Assembly (NCBI GenBank): GCA_900550445.1 | Contig: URSF01000020.1 | Coordinates: 1 to 44,441 of the forward strand | Length of the DNA: 44,441 nucleotides | Origin: an uncultured Rhodospirillaceae bacterium | Lineage (GTDB): Bacteria; Pseudomonadota; Alphaproteobacteria; CAAGCB01; CAG-977 | Direction: 5' to 3' | Part shown: piece after piece, positions 29,196 through 36,606 of the stretch | Layout of the letters: each line of letters opens with the position of its first letter | Position numbering within the stretch: the stretch's first letter is position 1 | The notes under the pieces: model-generated | Databases searched by the model: none | Seen by the model: the letters and a program-made list of their open reading frames with translations, nothing else | Told to the model about the DNA's origin: nothing | Translations under genes and position numbers: made by a program

Positions 29196-29402
29196 TTAAA
29201 AACCGTCACGTTCCAAACGCTTGCGTTCCAGCTTGCGGGCACGGCGGACAGCTTCCGCTTTTTCGCGGGCTTTCTTTTCAGACGGCTTTTCAAAATTGCG
29301 GCGCAGTTTCATTTCACGAAAAACGCCTTCGCGCTGCATTTTCTTTTTTAAAGCCTTTAAAGCCTGATCAACATTGTTGTCACGTACAATAACCTGTACC
29401 AT
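29196..29402 (-). CDS. rpsU: 30S ribosomal protein S21 (bS21)
   Basis: The product has 68 residues. MVQVIVRDNNVDQALKALKK, then REGVFREMKLRRNFEKPSEKK, and a basic RRARKLERKR tail are diagnostic of bS21. It binds the platform of the small subunit near the anti-Shine-Dalgarno region. ATG 29402 is chosen over the GTG at 29411 because AAGGA lies 10 bases before it but only about 2-3 before the GTG. It is a single-gene unit with a terminator and a palindrome in its leader. Confidence 0.96.
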   Translation of the reverse strand: MVQVIVRDNNVDQALKALKKKMQREGVFREMKLRRNFEKPSEKKAREKAEAVRRARKLERKRLERDGF

Positions 29403-29427
29403 AAAAATCACATCCTTTTTTTAGAAG

Positions 29428-29441
29428 GGAGAATATTCTCC
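29428..29441. promoter_or_regulatory. 14-bp perfect palindrome upstream of rpsU
   Basis: GGAGAATATTCTCC is a perfect palindrome 26 bases before the rpsU start. It could be an operator, or in the mRNA a small hairpin controlling access to the ribosome binding site, possibly for S21 autoregulation. The role is an inference. Confidence 0.4.
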
Positions 29442-29603
29442 GATAAACACAAAATCATCTGTTCGCCGTTAAGATACCGGACAACAGACGAAAACTCAAT
29501 ACTAAAAAGTTCTCTTCTGGCAAAAAGAGAAAGAATCCCCTCCTTTACGGAAAAATGATTTATCACTCTTTTCAGTATATGCCTGAAACGCGATCTTTTT
29601 CAA

Positions 29604-30644
29604 CTATTTTTCCAACATATTTTTCTGTTTTGCGACCAGAGCCGCCGTCAAGGCGGATACGGAATGTTTTTCCTTGTGTGCCGCAATTTTGGCTGCGGCC
29701 TGTGTCTGACGCTGTTCCAATGACGGACGCTGAATATCGTAATACGATTCGCGGATCGTCAGATTGCCTTCTTTTTTCATGACATCTTCCGGTTTTGCCA
29801 AAAAATCATACCCTTTGACGTCGCGCAAATGCCGGAAAATCGCCCAGTATGTTTCATGCTGCACGCTGTTCATTTCCGGTTTTGCAAAAAAAGCCGAAGC
29901 TTCCTGAGCGGACAGATATTGTTTGTTGTCAACCAAACAGACTTTGGCGATATTATCGGTCAGGCTGACAGGGCGCTGCAGAGCGTTTTTACGTTCCTGA
30001 GAGGTTGCTCGGCGGTTTTTGAATTCAAAGTTGCGCAGATAATTTTTTTCATAAGCGCTGCGGATATACATGTCGGTAAACCAGCCGTAAAAGGCCGCGC
30101 GCTGCGCTGATCCGGACTGAATTCCACCTTTTTCCGCCTCTGCGGCAAAGGGAGTGAAGATATGTCCGTTTTCTTCGGCATACGCTTGCATCGGTTTGCC
30201 GTTTCCCTGTTGATTTAAATCCCAGGCAACCAGACAGGAAACGACGTTTGCGTCGGCTTCTATCATCCACTGGGAATGCAGATAATCTTTCGGTTGGTCC
30301 AGAAAAGCATCAAGCTGTAATCCCCGTTTGTACTGTTGGGCGTGGCGCAATTCATGAGCCAGAGTAACAACCTGGCGGTCAAAAGAATCCCCGGCGTTCA
30401 GGCGAACCGCGTTTTGTTCAGAAGAATAGCAACCGTGAGAACCTCTTAAAACGTCCGTTTGAATTTGAACGCCGGCCGTTTCAGCGTCTTTCAATAATTC
30501 CGCCCCTAATTTTGTCGTACCCAGCATGTTGATCAGTTCATGCAGCCGGGTATCGTTGCCGACGACATACGGATATGAGGATACCGTTTCGGAAACGGAA
30601 GTTTCCGCCGGGGAAGGAGAAAAAGCGGTTTGAAGAATTGTCAT
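29604..30644 (-). CDS. HExRH putative metallopeptidase, divergent paralogue 1
   Basis: The product has 346 residues and no signal peptide. TLAHELRHAQQ places a zinc-binding HExxH at His97-His101, with EADA about 30 residues later supplying a likely third ligand, as in gluzincin-type peptidases. The preceding block (GAELLKDAETAGVQI, then HGCYSSEQNAVRLN) and the later YEKNY and NMLEK regions align in order with the four plus-strand paralogues that follow. Databases hold a family of such alphaproteobacterial proteins named roughly DUF6782 putative metallopeptidase. I believe this is it but cannot confirm. It is divergent from the next paralogue and shares its upstream region. Confidence 0.8.
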   Translation of the reverse strand: MTILQTAFSPSPAETSVSETVSSYPYVVGNDTRLHELINMLGTTKLGAELLKDAETAGVQIQTDVLRGSHGCYSSEQNAVRLNAGDSFDRQVVTLAHELRHAQQYKRGLQLDAFLDQPKDYLHSQWMIEADANVVSCLVAWDLNQQGNGKPMQAYAEENGHIFTPFAAEAEKGGIQSGSAQRAAFYGWFTDMYIRSAYEKNYLRNFEFKNRRATSQERKNALQRPVSLTDNIAKVCLVDNKQYLSAQEASAFFAKPEMNSVQHETYWAIFRHLRDVKGYDFLAKPEDVMKKEGNLTIRESYYDIQRPSLEQRQTQAAAKIAAHKEKHSVSALTAALVAKQKNMLEK

Positions 30645-30774
30645 GAAAACACCTGAAAATAACTTATTTTGTCTTTATTTTATGTTGTTTTTTGTCAAAT
30701 GTCCAGCAAAATATCCTTGAATAACCAAGTGTTGAAGGGTGGTGAAAAAATAAGTGAAATTGACGAAAAAACCA

Positions 30775-30803
30775 TTTACATTTTGTCAATAAGCCTTTAT
30801 AGT
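30775..30803 (+). promoter_or_regulatory. Promoter of HExRH paralogue 2
   Basis: TTTACA (30775-30780), a 17-base spacer and TATAGT (30798-30803) end 30 bases before the ATG. The same geometry recurs before paralogues 3 and 5. Confidence 0.65.
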
Positions 30804-30833
30804 CTTCTTGTCATCACATCAGGGAACAAAGCT

Positions 30834-31868
30834 ATGGAACGAACATCATCAGTATTGAAAAAGGCTTACGGGCCGAAAAATACCTCTGTCAATTACCCGA
30901 ATGAAGCGCCGCTGATCGATATTCAAATTCAAGGACGCAAGGGAAAAAGACGCTATAATGATGAAAAACGTTTAACCAGCTTTATCAACACGATCGCCCG
31001 TCATTCGCCTTTTGGCCGTGCCGTTCTGGAAGATGCGGCAAAGGACGGTTATACGCTGATCTTTGAAAACCAGAAAGATTCCTGCGGTTTTTGTGATAAG
31101 GAAAGCAGGATTATCGCCTTGAACCCGGCGCTGTCTGATGAATTGCTGACGGCGACTTTGGCGCATGAAAGTCGTCATGCCCAGCAGTTTGCCCGCGGGG
31201 CGGAAGACGCTTTCGGTGTTTTCAATCTGCGCAGTGAATTGATGTACACCCGCGCGATGGAGGCTGACGCTGAAACGGCGGCCGCTGCAACCTGTCATGA
31301 AATTCGCATTAATTCGGGAAACGCGGGACCGTGGAAAGAATTTTCGGAAGATTCCGTAGAAATCGCCGCTGATTTTGTCCGGGCGGCGCCTTCGGCCGAT
31401 TCACCTGTTACGGATAAAATGTTGCAGGGAGCTTTTAACGGCTGGTATCGGGATATTCCCATGATGACCGCTTATGAGGACGGTTATGTCGTTGATACGA
31501 TGAAATTTGCCATGCGCAATACGAAAGATGAAATGCCGCCTTATGATAAAACGGCGGAATCCGGGGAAATCGTCAACATGTTTTGTTCAAATGCCGCCGG
31601 AAAGTGTTATTGGGCGGAAAACCCGGACGTTTTGAATGATAAGGATAAGTTGTCGATTGATCCGGCGACTTATCATGCCGCAAAGCTGTTTTTCAAGGTT
31701 CGTGAAATGAAAACGGGAGTCAAGCCGGATCCGACGCTGGAAACGCTGAAAGTCCGCTTTGATCTGGAAAACTCGGATCAGCAGCTTAAGCAAAGCGCTC
31801 AGGCTTTTTCGATCAAAGGGCCGAAACTTAATCCGCGGGTCATCACGAACCTGGCGCATGTCAGATAA
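30834..31868 (+). CDS. HExRH putative metallopeptidase, paralogue 2
   Basis: The product has 344 residues, cytosolic-looking. The open frame extends 55 codons further upstream, but ATG 30834 has AGGGA 8 bases before it, lies just after the predicted promoter, and gives the same N-terminal length as its paralogues. TLAHESRHAQQ places HExRH at His111, and RAMEADAETAAA gives the EAD motif. A Cys pair, SCGFCDKES, lies shortly before the active site. The family blocks GRAVLEDAAKDGYTLIF and AYEDGYVVDTM are recognisable. The middle residue of the motif is Ser rather than Cys as in paralogues 3-5. Peptidase activity is inferred only from the motif. Confidence 0.8.
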   Translation: MERTSSVLKKAYGPKNTSVNYPNEAPLIDIQIQGRKGKRRYNDEKRLTSFINTIARHSPFGRAVLEDAAKDGYTLIFENQKDSCGFCDKESRIIALNPALSDELLTATLAHESRHAQQFARGAEDAFGVFNLRSELMYTRAMEADAETAAAATCHEIRINSGNAGPWKEFSEDSVEIAADFVRAAPSADSPVTDKMLQGAFNGWYRDIPMMTAYEDGYVVDTMKFAMRNTKDEMPPYDKTAESGEIVNMFCSNAAGKCYWAENPDVLNDKDKLSIDPATYHAAKLFFKVREMKTGVKPDPTLETLKVRFDLENSDQQLKQSAQAFSIKGPKLNPRVITNLAHVR

Positions 31869-31882
31869 CCGAATAAAAAACA

Positions 31883-31905
31883 GGCCTCCGCTTCGGGGGC
31901 CTTTT
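31883..31905 (+). terminator. Rho-independent terminator after HExRH paralogue 2
   Basis: GGCCTCCG (31883-31890) pairs with CGGGGGCC (31894-31901) with one wobble, followed by TTTT, 15 bases past the stop. Confidence 0.8.
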
Positions 31906-32101
31906 CTGTATCAATTGTTAACGCATACGGGGAAGGGATATTTTTCGTCCGCGGAAAAATCGGCGGGCAATTCCGTCTATAATCTTCTTTTTTTTTGTTT
32001 TTAAGAAAGAAGATTATTTTATCAAGTTAACAATTTGATTTTAAATGATAATACATTTTTTCAGAAGGCGCTTTTTTATACGGCCGAAACGAAAAAAAAT
32101 A

Positions 32102-32130
32102 TTGACGAAATCCGCACTTTTTTCTACTAT
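32102..32130 (+). promoter_or_regulatory. Promoter of HExRH paralogues 3 and 4
   Basis: TTGACG (32102-32107), 17 bases, then TACTAT (32125-32130), ending 30 bases before the ATG. The -10 box is preceded by TTTTTTC, as it is at 34484. Confidence 0.75.
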
Positions 32131-32160
32131 GTCTCTGTCGTTTTTCAGATGAGGTTTCCA

Positions 32161-33240
32161 ATGTCGTTACAACAGATTTTTGATTCAAATGTTTCCCGGG
32201 ATTATGATTTGGCAGCGGTTCCTGCCGTTAATATTGATATGACGGAATGTAAAAAGGAAGAACAGCCTCGTATGATCGCTTTGGTCAACCGTTTGGCAAA
32301 ATCGCCCAGCGGTTTGGAAACATTGCAAATCGCGGCGGACAACGGTTTTAAATTCAGCTTTTTCGAACCCGGCGTGCGTTGCTGCGGCGCTTGTGACGAA
32401 GCCGGGCACTGGGTACGTTTGAATCCGAATGAATCGGACGACAAGCTGGTGGGAACTCTGGCGCACGAATGTCGCCACGCGGGGCAGTTCGTCCGCGGCG
32501 CTCATGAAGCTTTCGGGGTGATGGACGTGCGTTCCGAATTGATTTCTTTCCGCGCGATGGAAGCCGACGCGCAAACTTATGCCGTAACGTCGTGCAAAGA
32601 ACTGGCTTTGCAGGGCGAAACCGGGCCGTACGACATTTTTAAGCAGCGTTATCCTGAAATCGAAAAAGCGTTTGATACGGCTTATCGGGCCGCCGGCAAT
32701 AAAATCACGCATGACGTGATGACCGAAACGTTCGAAGGCTGGTATGATCAGCTGAGAACAAAAACAGTTTATGAAGAGGCCTATCAGATCGAGCCGATGA
32801 CAAAGGAAATTTACGATCTGAAACAGGGAAAGGAACAAAAACTGTTTTACGACAAACAGAAAATGGGTGCGGAAGAAGCCGTTGCCATGGCCGGCTGGAC
32901 AAAGGACGGAAATTATTACACCAAGGATCCGAAACGCCTGGAAAGCGGTAAATTTTTGGACGTGGCGGAACAAACGATGGGAGATATGCGCGATTTCTTT
33001 AAATTGCGTCAGGAATTGACAGGTATGGCGCCGGATCCGTCTTTAGATATGATTCCCGTCCGTCCCGACACAATGAAACGGGATCGTCCCAAAATGGGTG
33101 AAAAACCCATGGCAGGTATGTTTGAAGCCAAAAACCGTATTCTGGCCGCAAAAATGCGTTATGCCGCCGAAGCGGAGGCGGCCGGACAAAAAGTGCGGCA
33201 GGCCGTTTTGAAAACGGCGGCAGCGAAACGCGCGCGTTAG
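32161..33240 (+). CDS. HExRH putative metallopeptidase, paralogue 3
   Basis: The product has 359 residues, with GAGG 7 bases before the ATG. TLAHECRHAGQ sets the HExRH motif at His102-His106, and RAMEADAQTYA places a candidate ligand Glu 28 residues after the second His. The N-terminal block EEQPRMIALVNRLAKS and GLETLQIAADNGF are shared almost word for word with paralogues 4 and 5. CCGACDEAGHW is a Cys-rich loop just before the active site. YEEAYQIEPM and the FF-rich helix near residue 280 recur too. The C-terminus is Ala/Arg/Lys-rich. There is no signal peptide. It is followed 14 bases later by paralogue 4. Confidence 0.82.
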   Translation: MSLQQIFDSNVSRDYDLAAVPAVNIDMTECKKEEQPRMIALVNRLAKSPSGLETLQIAADNGFKFSFFEPGVRCCGACDEAGHWVRLNPNESDDKLVGTLAHECRHAGQFVRGAHEAFGVMDVRSELISFRAMEADAQTYAVTSCKELALQGETGPYDIFKQRYPEIEKAFDTAYRAAGNKITHDVMTETFEGWYDQLRTKTVYEEAYQIEPMTKEIYDLKQGKEQKLFYDKQKMGAEEAVAMAGWTKDGNYYTKDPKRLESGKFLDVAEQTMGDMRDFFKLRQELTGMAPDPSLDMIPVRPDTMKRDRPKMGEKPMAGMFEAKNRILAAKMRYAAEAEAAGQKVRQAVLKTAAAKRAR

Positions 33241-33254
33241 AAAAGGAAGATAAA

Positions 33255-34316
33255 ATGGAACTGTTAAAGAAAAATCTCTTGCGCAAAGCCTTTGAAGCGC
33301 CTGTTGAAAAACAGACGTATGATTCCAAAGAAGCGCTGACCGTTAATGTTGACATTTCGCTTTGCACGGACGAAGAACGCCCCCGTATGGTGCATATTGT
33401 TAACCGTCTGGCAAAATCGGACGCGGGCCGTGAAACGTTGGAAATTGCGGCGAAAGCAGGGTATAAGTTCGGCTTTTTAGATGCGGCGACAAACTGTTTC
33501 GGCTGCTGTTTCGGCGGCGATAATTATATCGGGCTGGGGCCTATGGCTTCTGATGACAAGCTGGTCAGCACGTTATGCCATGAATGTCGTCATGCGGGGC
33601 AGGGCGTTCGCATGAAGGGTATTCCTGACCGCGATCAGCTGAATGTCGCTTCGATTATTCGGGCTTCCCGTGCCAAGGAAGCTGATGCTCAGGCTTATGC
33701 CGTCAAGGCCTGCAAGGAATTGGAAATGCAGGGGGATAAAGGACCTTTGGCGACGTTTGCGAAGTTTTATCCGCCTATTTATGCCGCGTATGAAAAGGCT
33801 TTTGCCGAACAGGGCGAATTAAATGACAAAGTTATTGCCGGCGTGTTCAAAGGCTGGTATGACCAGACGGGCACAAAGCAGAATTATGAAGAAGGCTACA
33901 TTATTGAACCGATGCATGATGCCATAGAACAGTTCAATAAAGGAACAAATGAGGATACGTACACATTTTATCACAATGTGGATTCGGCAAAGGTTGTTGA
34001 AAAAATCGGGTGGACGAAGCACGGGAATTATCTGGCCGGTGAAAATCCGGATTTTCTGAACGATCCGCATTTTTTAAGCATCGGCGAACGGACAAAGTCC
34101 GACGCGCAGGCTTTTTTCAAAATACGTGAAGAAAAAATGGGCATTAAAGCGGATACTTCCGTTGATTCAATGCCGACGCACAAAGACGCGTTTAACCGCC
34201 GACTGCCGGAAATGGGGCAATCCCGCGGTGACCAGAAACCGACAATGGACATGGGAACCACGATTGATAAATGGAACGCCGTGCTGGCTGCGCGCCGGGC
34301 AAAACTGGGGCGTTGA
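33255..34316 (+). CDS. HExRH putative metallopeptidase, paralogue 4
   Basis: The product has 353 residues, with AAGGAAG before the ATG, in an operon with paralogue 3. TLCHECRHAGQG carries HExRH at His109-His113, and RAKEADAQAYAVKACKEL supplies the EAD motif. The loop before the active site is the most Cys-rich of the set (NCFGCCFGGDN). Other shared blocks are ERPRMVHIVNRLAKSDAG, YEEGYIIEPM and GWTKHGNYL. The C-terminus is shorter than in paralogue 3. The Cys in and around the motif suggests an additional metal site or redox control, which is an inference. Confidence 0.82.
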   Translation: MELLKKNLLRKAFEAPVEKQTYDSKEALTVNVDISLCTDEERPRMVHIVNRLAKSDAGRETLEIAAKAGYKFGFLDAATNCFGCCFGGDNYIGLGPMASDDKLVSTLCHECRHAGQGVRMKGIPDRDQLNVASIIRASRAKEADAQAYAVKACKELEMQGDKGPLATFAKFYPPIYAAYEKAFAEQGELNDKVIAGVFKGWYDQTGTKQNYEEGYIIEPMHDAIEQFNKGTNEDTYTFYHNVDSAKVVEKIGWTKHGNYLAGENPDFLNDPHFLSIGERTKSDAQAFFKIREEKMGIKADTSVDSMPTHKDAFNRRLPEMGQSRGDQKPTMDMGTTIDKWNAVLAARRAKLGR

Positions 34317-34348
34317 TTTTAGCGGTTAACGGGTGATAAACTTTTCGT

Positions 34349-34382
34349 ATTCGGGCGGCAACGGTGCCGCCCGAATGTTTTT
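34349..34382 (+). terminator. Rho-independent terminator after HExRH paralogue 4
   Basis: A perfect 12-base stem, ATTCGGGCGGCA (34349-34360) with TGCCGCCCGAAT (34365-34376), has an ACGG loop and is followed by GTTTTTA. Confidence 0.92.
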
Positions 34383-34460
34383 ATGGGGGCGCCTGATGAA
34401 ATAAACGCGGTTGTCCGCGGGGAAATGAAAGAAAAAACGACGGAAAAATTTAGAAAATAT

Positions 34461-34489
34461 TTGACAAAAAATAATATTTTTTCTAACAT
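34461..34489 (+). promoter_or_regulatory. Promoter of HExRH paralogue 5
   Basis: TTGACA (34461-34466), 17 bases, TAACAT (34484-34489), with the same TTTTTTC before the -10 box as at 32102, ending 33 bases before the ATG. Confidence 0.78.
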
Positions 34490-34522
34490 TTTTTTACTTC
34501 ATTCTCAAAAGGGGATTTATTT

Positions 34523-35590
34523 ATGTCTGTAAAAAATTCTTTTGAACAGCCGGCGCGGGCCGCTGTCGTTTATCCCGATGAAAAACCGGCGGTTGATGTT
34601 GATTTAAGGACTTGTCCGAAAAAAGACCGTCCGCGCATGATTTCCATGATCAATCGTCTGGCCAAAAGCAAACTGGGCCTTGAAACGCTGCAGATTGCGG
34701 CGGATAACGGATATCATTTTAACTTTATCCGCGGTGAAAACCGGGCGTTCGGTTTTGCTGATCCCGTTAATAAAAGGATTGCTTTGAACCCGAAATTTAC
34801 GGACGACAAGCTGATCGGCACGATGTGTCATGAATGTCGTCATGCGGGGCAGTTTTCGCGCGCGTCGGATCTGAGCGAAGAAAAATGGGACGTTAAAACA
34901 AATCTGATTTACATGCGCGCAATGGAAGCCGATGCGCAGGCGTATGCTTCTTCCGCATGCGAAGAATTATTTCGTCTGGGGGACGAAGGGCCGAAAAAAG
35001 AATTTTATAAGTATTATCCCGAAATCGCCAAAGGATTTACAAATGCCCTGATTAAAAATGACGCGCAGATGGGCAATAACCTGTTAACTGATACGTTTAA
35101 AGCCTGGTACGACCAGCTGGGGACGAAATCCGTTTATGAAGAAGGGTATCTTTTGGAACCGATGCAGCAGGAACTGCGTAATATTGCGAACGGCAAAGGG
35201 GAAACGATGACGTTTGAAACGTCTATTTCCGCGCAGAAAACAATCGCCGAGATCGCATGGACGAAAAACGGAAATTATTTCAAAGATGATCCTGAAATTC
35301 TTAACGGCGGAAAATATTTGAATGTATCCGAATTTACAATGGATCAGATGAAGAAGTTTTTTGAATTTCGCAAAGAATTAACGGGTAAAGATGATTCAAA
35401 GGCTTTGGACGGTATTCCGACGCGTCCGAATACGATTAAACCGCGTGTCAAAGAAATGACAAAACCGCCCGTAAAAAACAAACAGACGGCAATAAAGAAA
35501 ATTATGGCAAACAGAGAAGCCGTAAAAAATCAAGGATTGGCCGCCAGATTTGTTCAGGCGCAGAAACTTGCCGCAAAACACACCCGTTAA
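34523..35590 (+). CDS. HExRH putative metallopeptidase, paralogue 5
   Basis: The product has 355 residues, with GGGGA upstream of the ATG. TMCHECRHAGQF gives HExRH at His103-His107, and RAMEADAQAYASSACEEL gives the EAD motif. DRPRMISMINRLAKSKLG and LETLQIAADNGYHFNF match paralogues 3 and 4. The pre-motif loop has lost the cysteines seen in the others (RAFGFADPVNK), so these are not essential for the fold. The basic C-terminus contains PPVKNKQTAIKK. It is a stand-alone unit with its own promoter and terminator. Confidence 0.82.
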   Translation: MSVKNSFEQPARAAVVYPDEKPAVDVDLRTCPKKDRPRMISMINRLAKSKLGLETLQIAADNGYHFNFIRGENRAFGFADPVNKRIALNPKFTDDKLIGTMCHECRHAGQFSRASDLSEEKWDVKTNLIYMRAMEADAQAYASSACEELFRLGDEGPKKEFYKYYPEIAKGFTNALIKNDAQMGNNLLTDTFKAWYDQLGTKSVYEEGYLLEPMQQELRNIANGKGETMTFETSISAQKTIAEIAWTKNGNYFKDDPEILNGGKYLNVSEFTMDQMKKFFEFRKELTGKDDSKALDGIPTRPNTIKPRVKEMTKPPVKNKQTAIKKIMANREAVKNQGLAARFVQAQKLAAKHTR

Positions 35591-35592
35591 TG

Positions 35593-35621
35593 AAAAAGCT
35601 CCGGAAACGGAGCTTTTTTTT
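35593..35621 (+). terminator. Rho-independent terminator after HExRH paralogue 5
   Basis: AAAAGCTCCG, loop GAAA, CGGAGCTTTT and a further T run lie 3 bases past the stop. Confidence 0.93.
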
Positions 35622-35637
35622 ATATTTAAACGATTGA

Positions 35638-36365
35638 TTATTGAAAATCACGCTTCCATTCGATATTTTCGCGGATTTTTTTGGCCGGATTGCCGGCAAT
35701 GATAATATTTTTTTCATCAAAACGTTTGGTAACGACGGAAGAAGCTCCGACGATTGAATTGTCGGCGACGGAAGCGCCTTTTAAAAAAACAGCGCGCTGT
35801 CCGATCCAGACATGATCGCCGATCGTAATACCTTGCGGTTTATTTAACAGCTTTCCGGTTGTTTTATCCAGAATAACATGTCCGTCGCTGGGGCGGAAAA
35901 GAATTTCGTCAGACAGCAGGCAGTCTTTGCCGATTGACAAAAAATTACCGTGTCCTTCCGCCATACGGATAACGGCTCCGTTAATGGAAGTGCCTTCTTG
36001 AATCTGCAGATCAGACTGATTATCAATAAACGTTTCTAAAGACGAAATTGTATTTTGTTTAAAAATAACCCGGCTGGCATTGCCGATTATCAGACATACG
36101 TTTTAAATCGGCAGGGTTCATATATTTCCAATCGGTTTTGGCTGCCGATAAAAGTTAAAGAAATACCGTCTAAAAATTCAGGATTAAGCCTTTTTTTCCC
36201 GTCCGGCATATAAACAACCACACTGTTATTGCTGCCGTAATCAATGACGGGAGTATAGAAAGGAAATATTTTTTTCTTATTTATTGCGGACACGGACTGT
36301 GTTTTATTGCGTCGCGTCTTTAATGGAAAAATAGCGCATAACAGAGAAAGCACTGCTTTTTTCAT
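35638..36365 (-). pseudogene. Hexapeptide-repeat acyltransferase split by a single-base frameshift
   Basis: ATG 36365 begins MKKAVLSLLCAIFPLKTRRN and reads through FLDGISLTFIGSQNRLEIYE to PCRFKTYV and a stop. The next frame continues directly with NVCLIIGNASRVIF, then IQEGTSINGAVIRMAEGHGN and the catalytic-type region GITIGDHVWIGQRAVFLKGA, VGASSVVTK, IAGNPAKKIRE. These are left-handed beta-helix (hexapeptide) O-acyltransferase features. Adding one A to the AAAA run (TTTT at 36101-36104) gives CRFKNVCLIIG and an uninterrupted protein of about 242 residues. AGGA lies upstream of the ATG. It is probably a recent inactivation or a sequence error. The acceptor is unknown, and such enzymes usually modify surface sugars. 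Confidence 0.85.
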
Positions 36366-36380
36366 AATTTTCTTTATCCT

Positions 36381-36404
36381 AAAAAAACCGCCTTTCACAG
36401 GCGG
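36381..36404 (-). terminator. Hairpin with U-tract upstream of the acyltransferase
   Basis: CCGCCT (36388-36393), loop TTCAC, AGGCGG (36399-36404). On the minus strand it is followed by T7. No gene is seen upstream of it on that strand, so it may be an attenuator in the acyltransferase leader, or part of a tRNA-like remnant. Confidence 0.6.
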
Positions 36405-36536
36405 TCGGGGAGTTCGAAACGAGGCGGATTTTACCGGTTGCCGATAGTGTTCGCCGAGTGATGTTTGTTTTTAACAACCTATTGATTTTATTCGGATAAT
36501 TTGTTTTCGTTTCCTTAGAAGACGTCTTCCGGAAAG

Positions 36537-36558
36537 CTCCGTGCGTTACGGAGTTTTT
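36537..36558 (+). terminator. Terminator-like hairpin before integrase 1
   Basis: CTCCGT, loop GCGTT, ACGGAG and TTTTT. It lies 8 bases after a 12-bp palindrome GAAGACGTCTTC (36518-36529) and just before the GTTACC repeat. No plus-strand gene ends here, so it may insulate the integrase from outside transcription. Confidence 0.65.
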
Positions 36559-36567
36559 CTTCATTCT

Positions 36568-36584
36568 GTTACCGCGGTGTTACC
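36568..36584 (+). repeat. GTTACC-N5-GTTACC direct repeat, copy 1
   Basis: GTTACC GCGGT GTTACC, period 11 bases, ends 22 bases before the integrase 1 ATG. It occurs again before integrase 2 and between the two. It may be an arm-type integrase or regulator binding site. Confidence 0.7.
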
Positions 36585-36606
36585 GCAAACGCGAAAGGAA
36601 AACGAT

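Noticed and set aside
32185..32973. 262-codon minus-strand frame opposite HExRH paralogue 3
   Set aside because: Antisense shadow. The plus frame has the conserved family motifs and a promoter.
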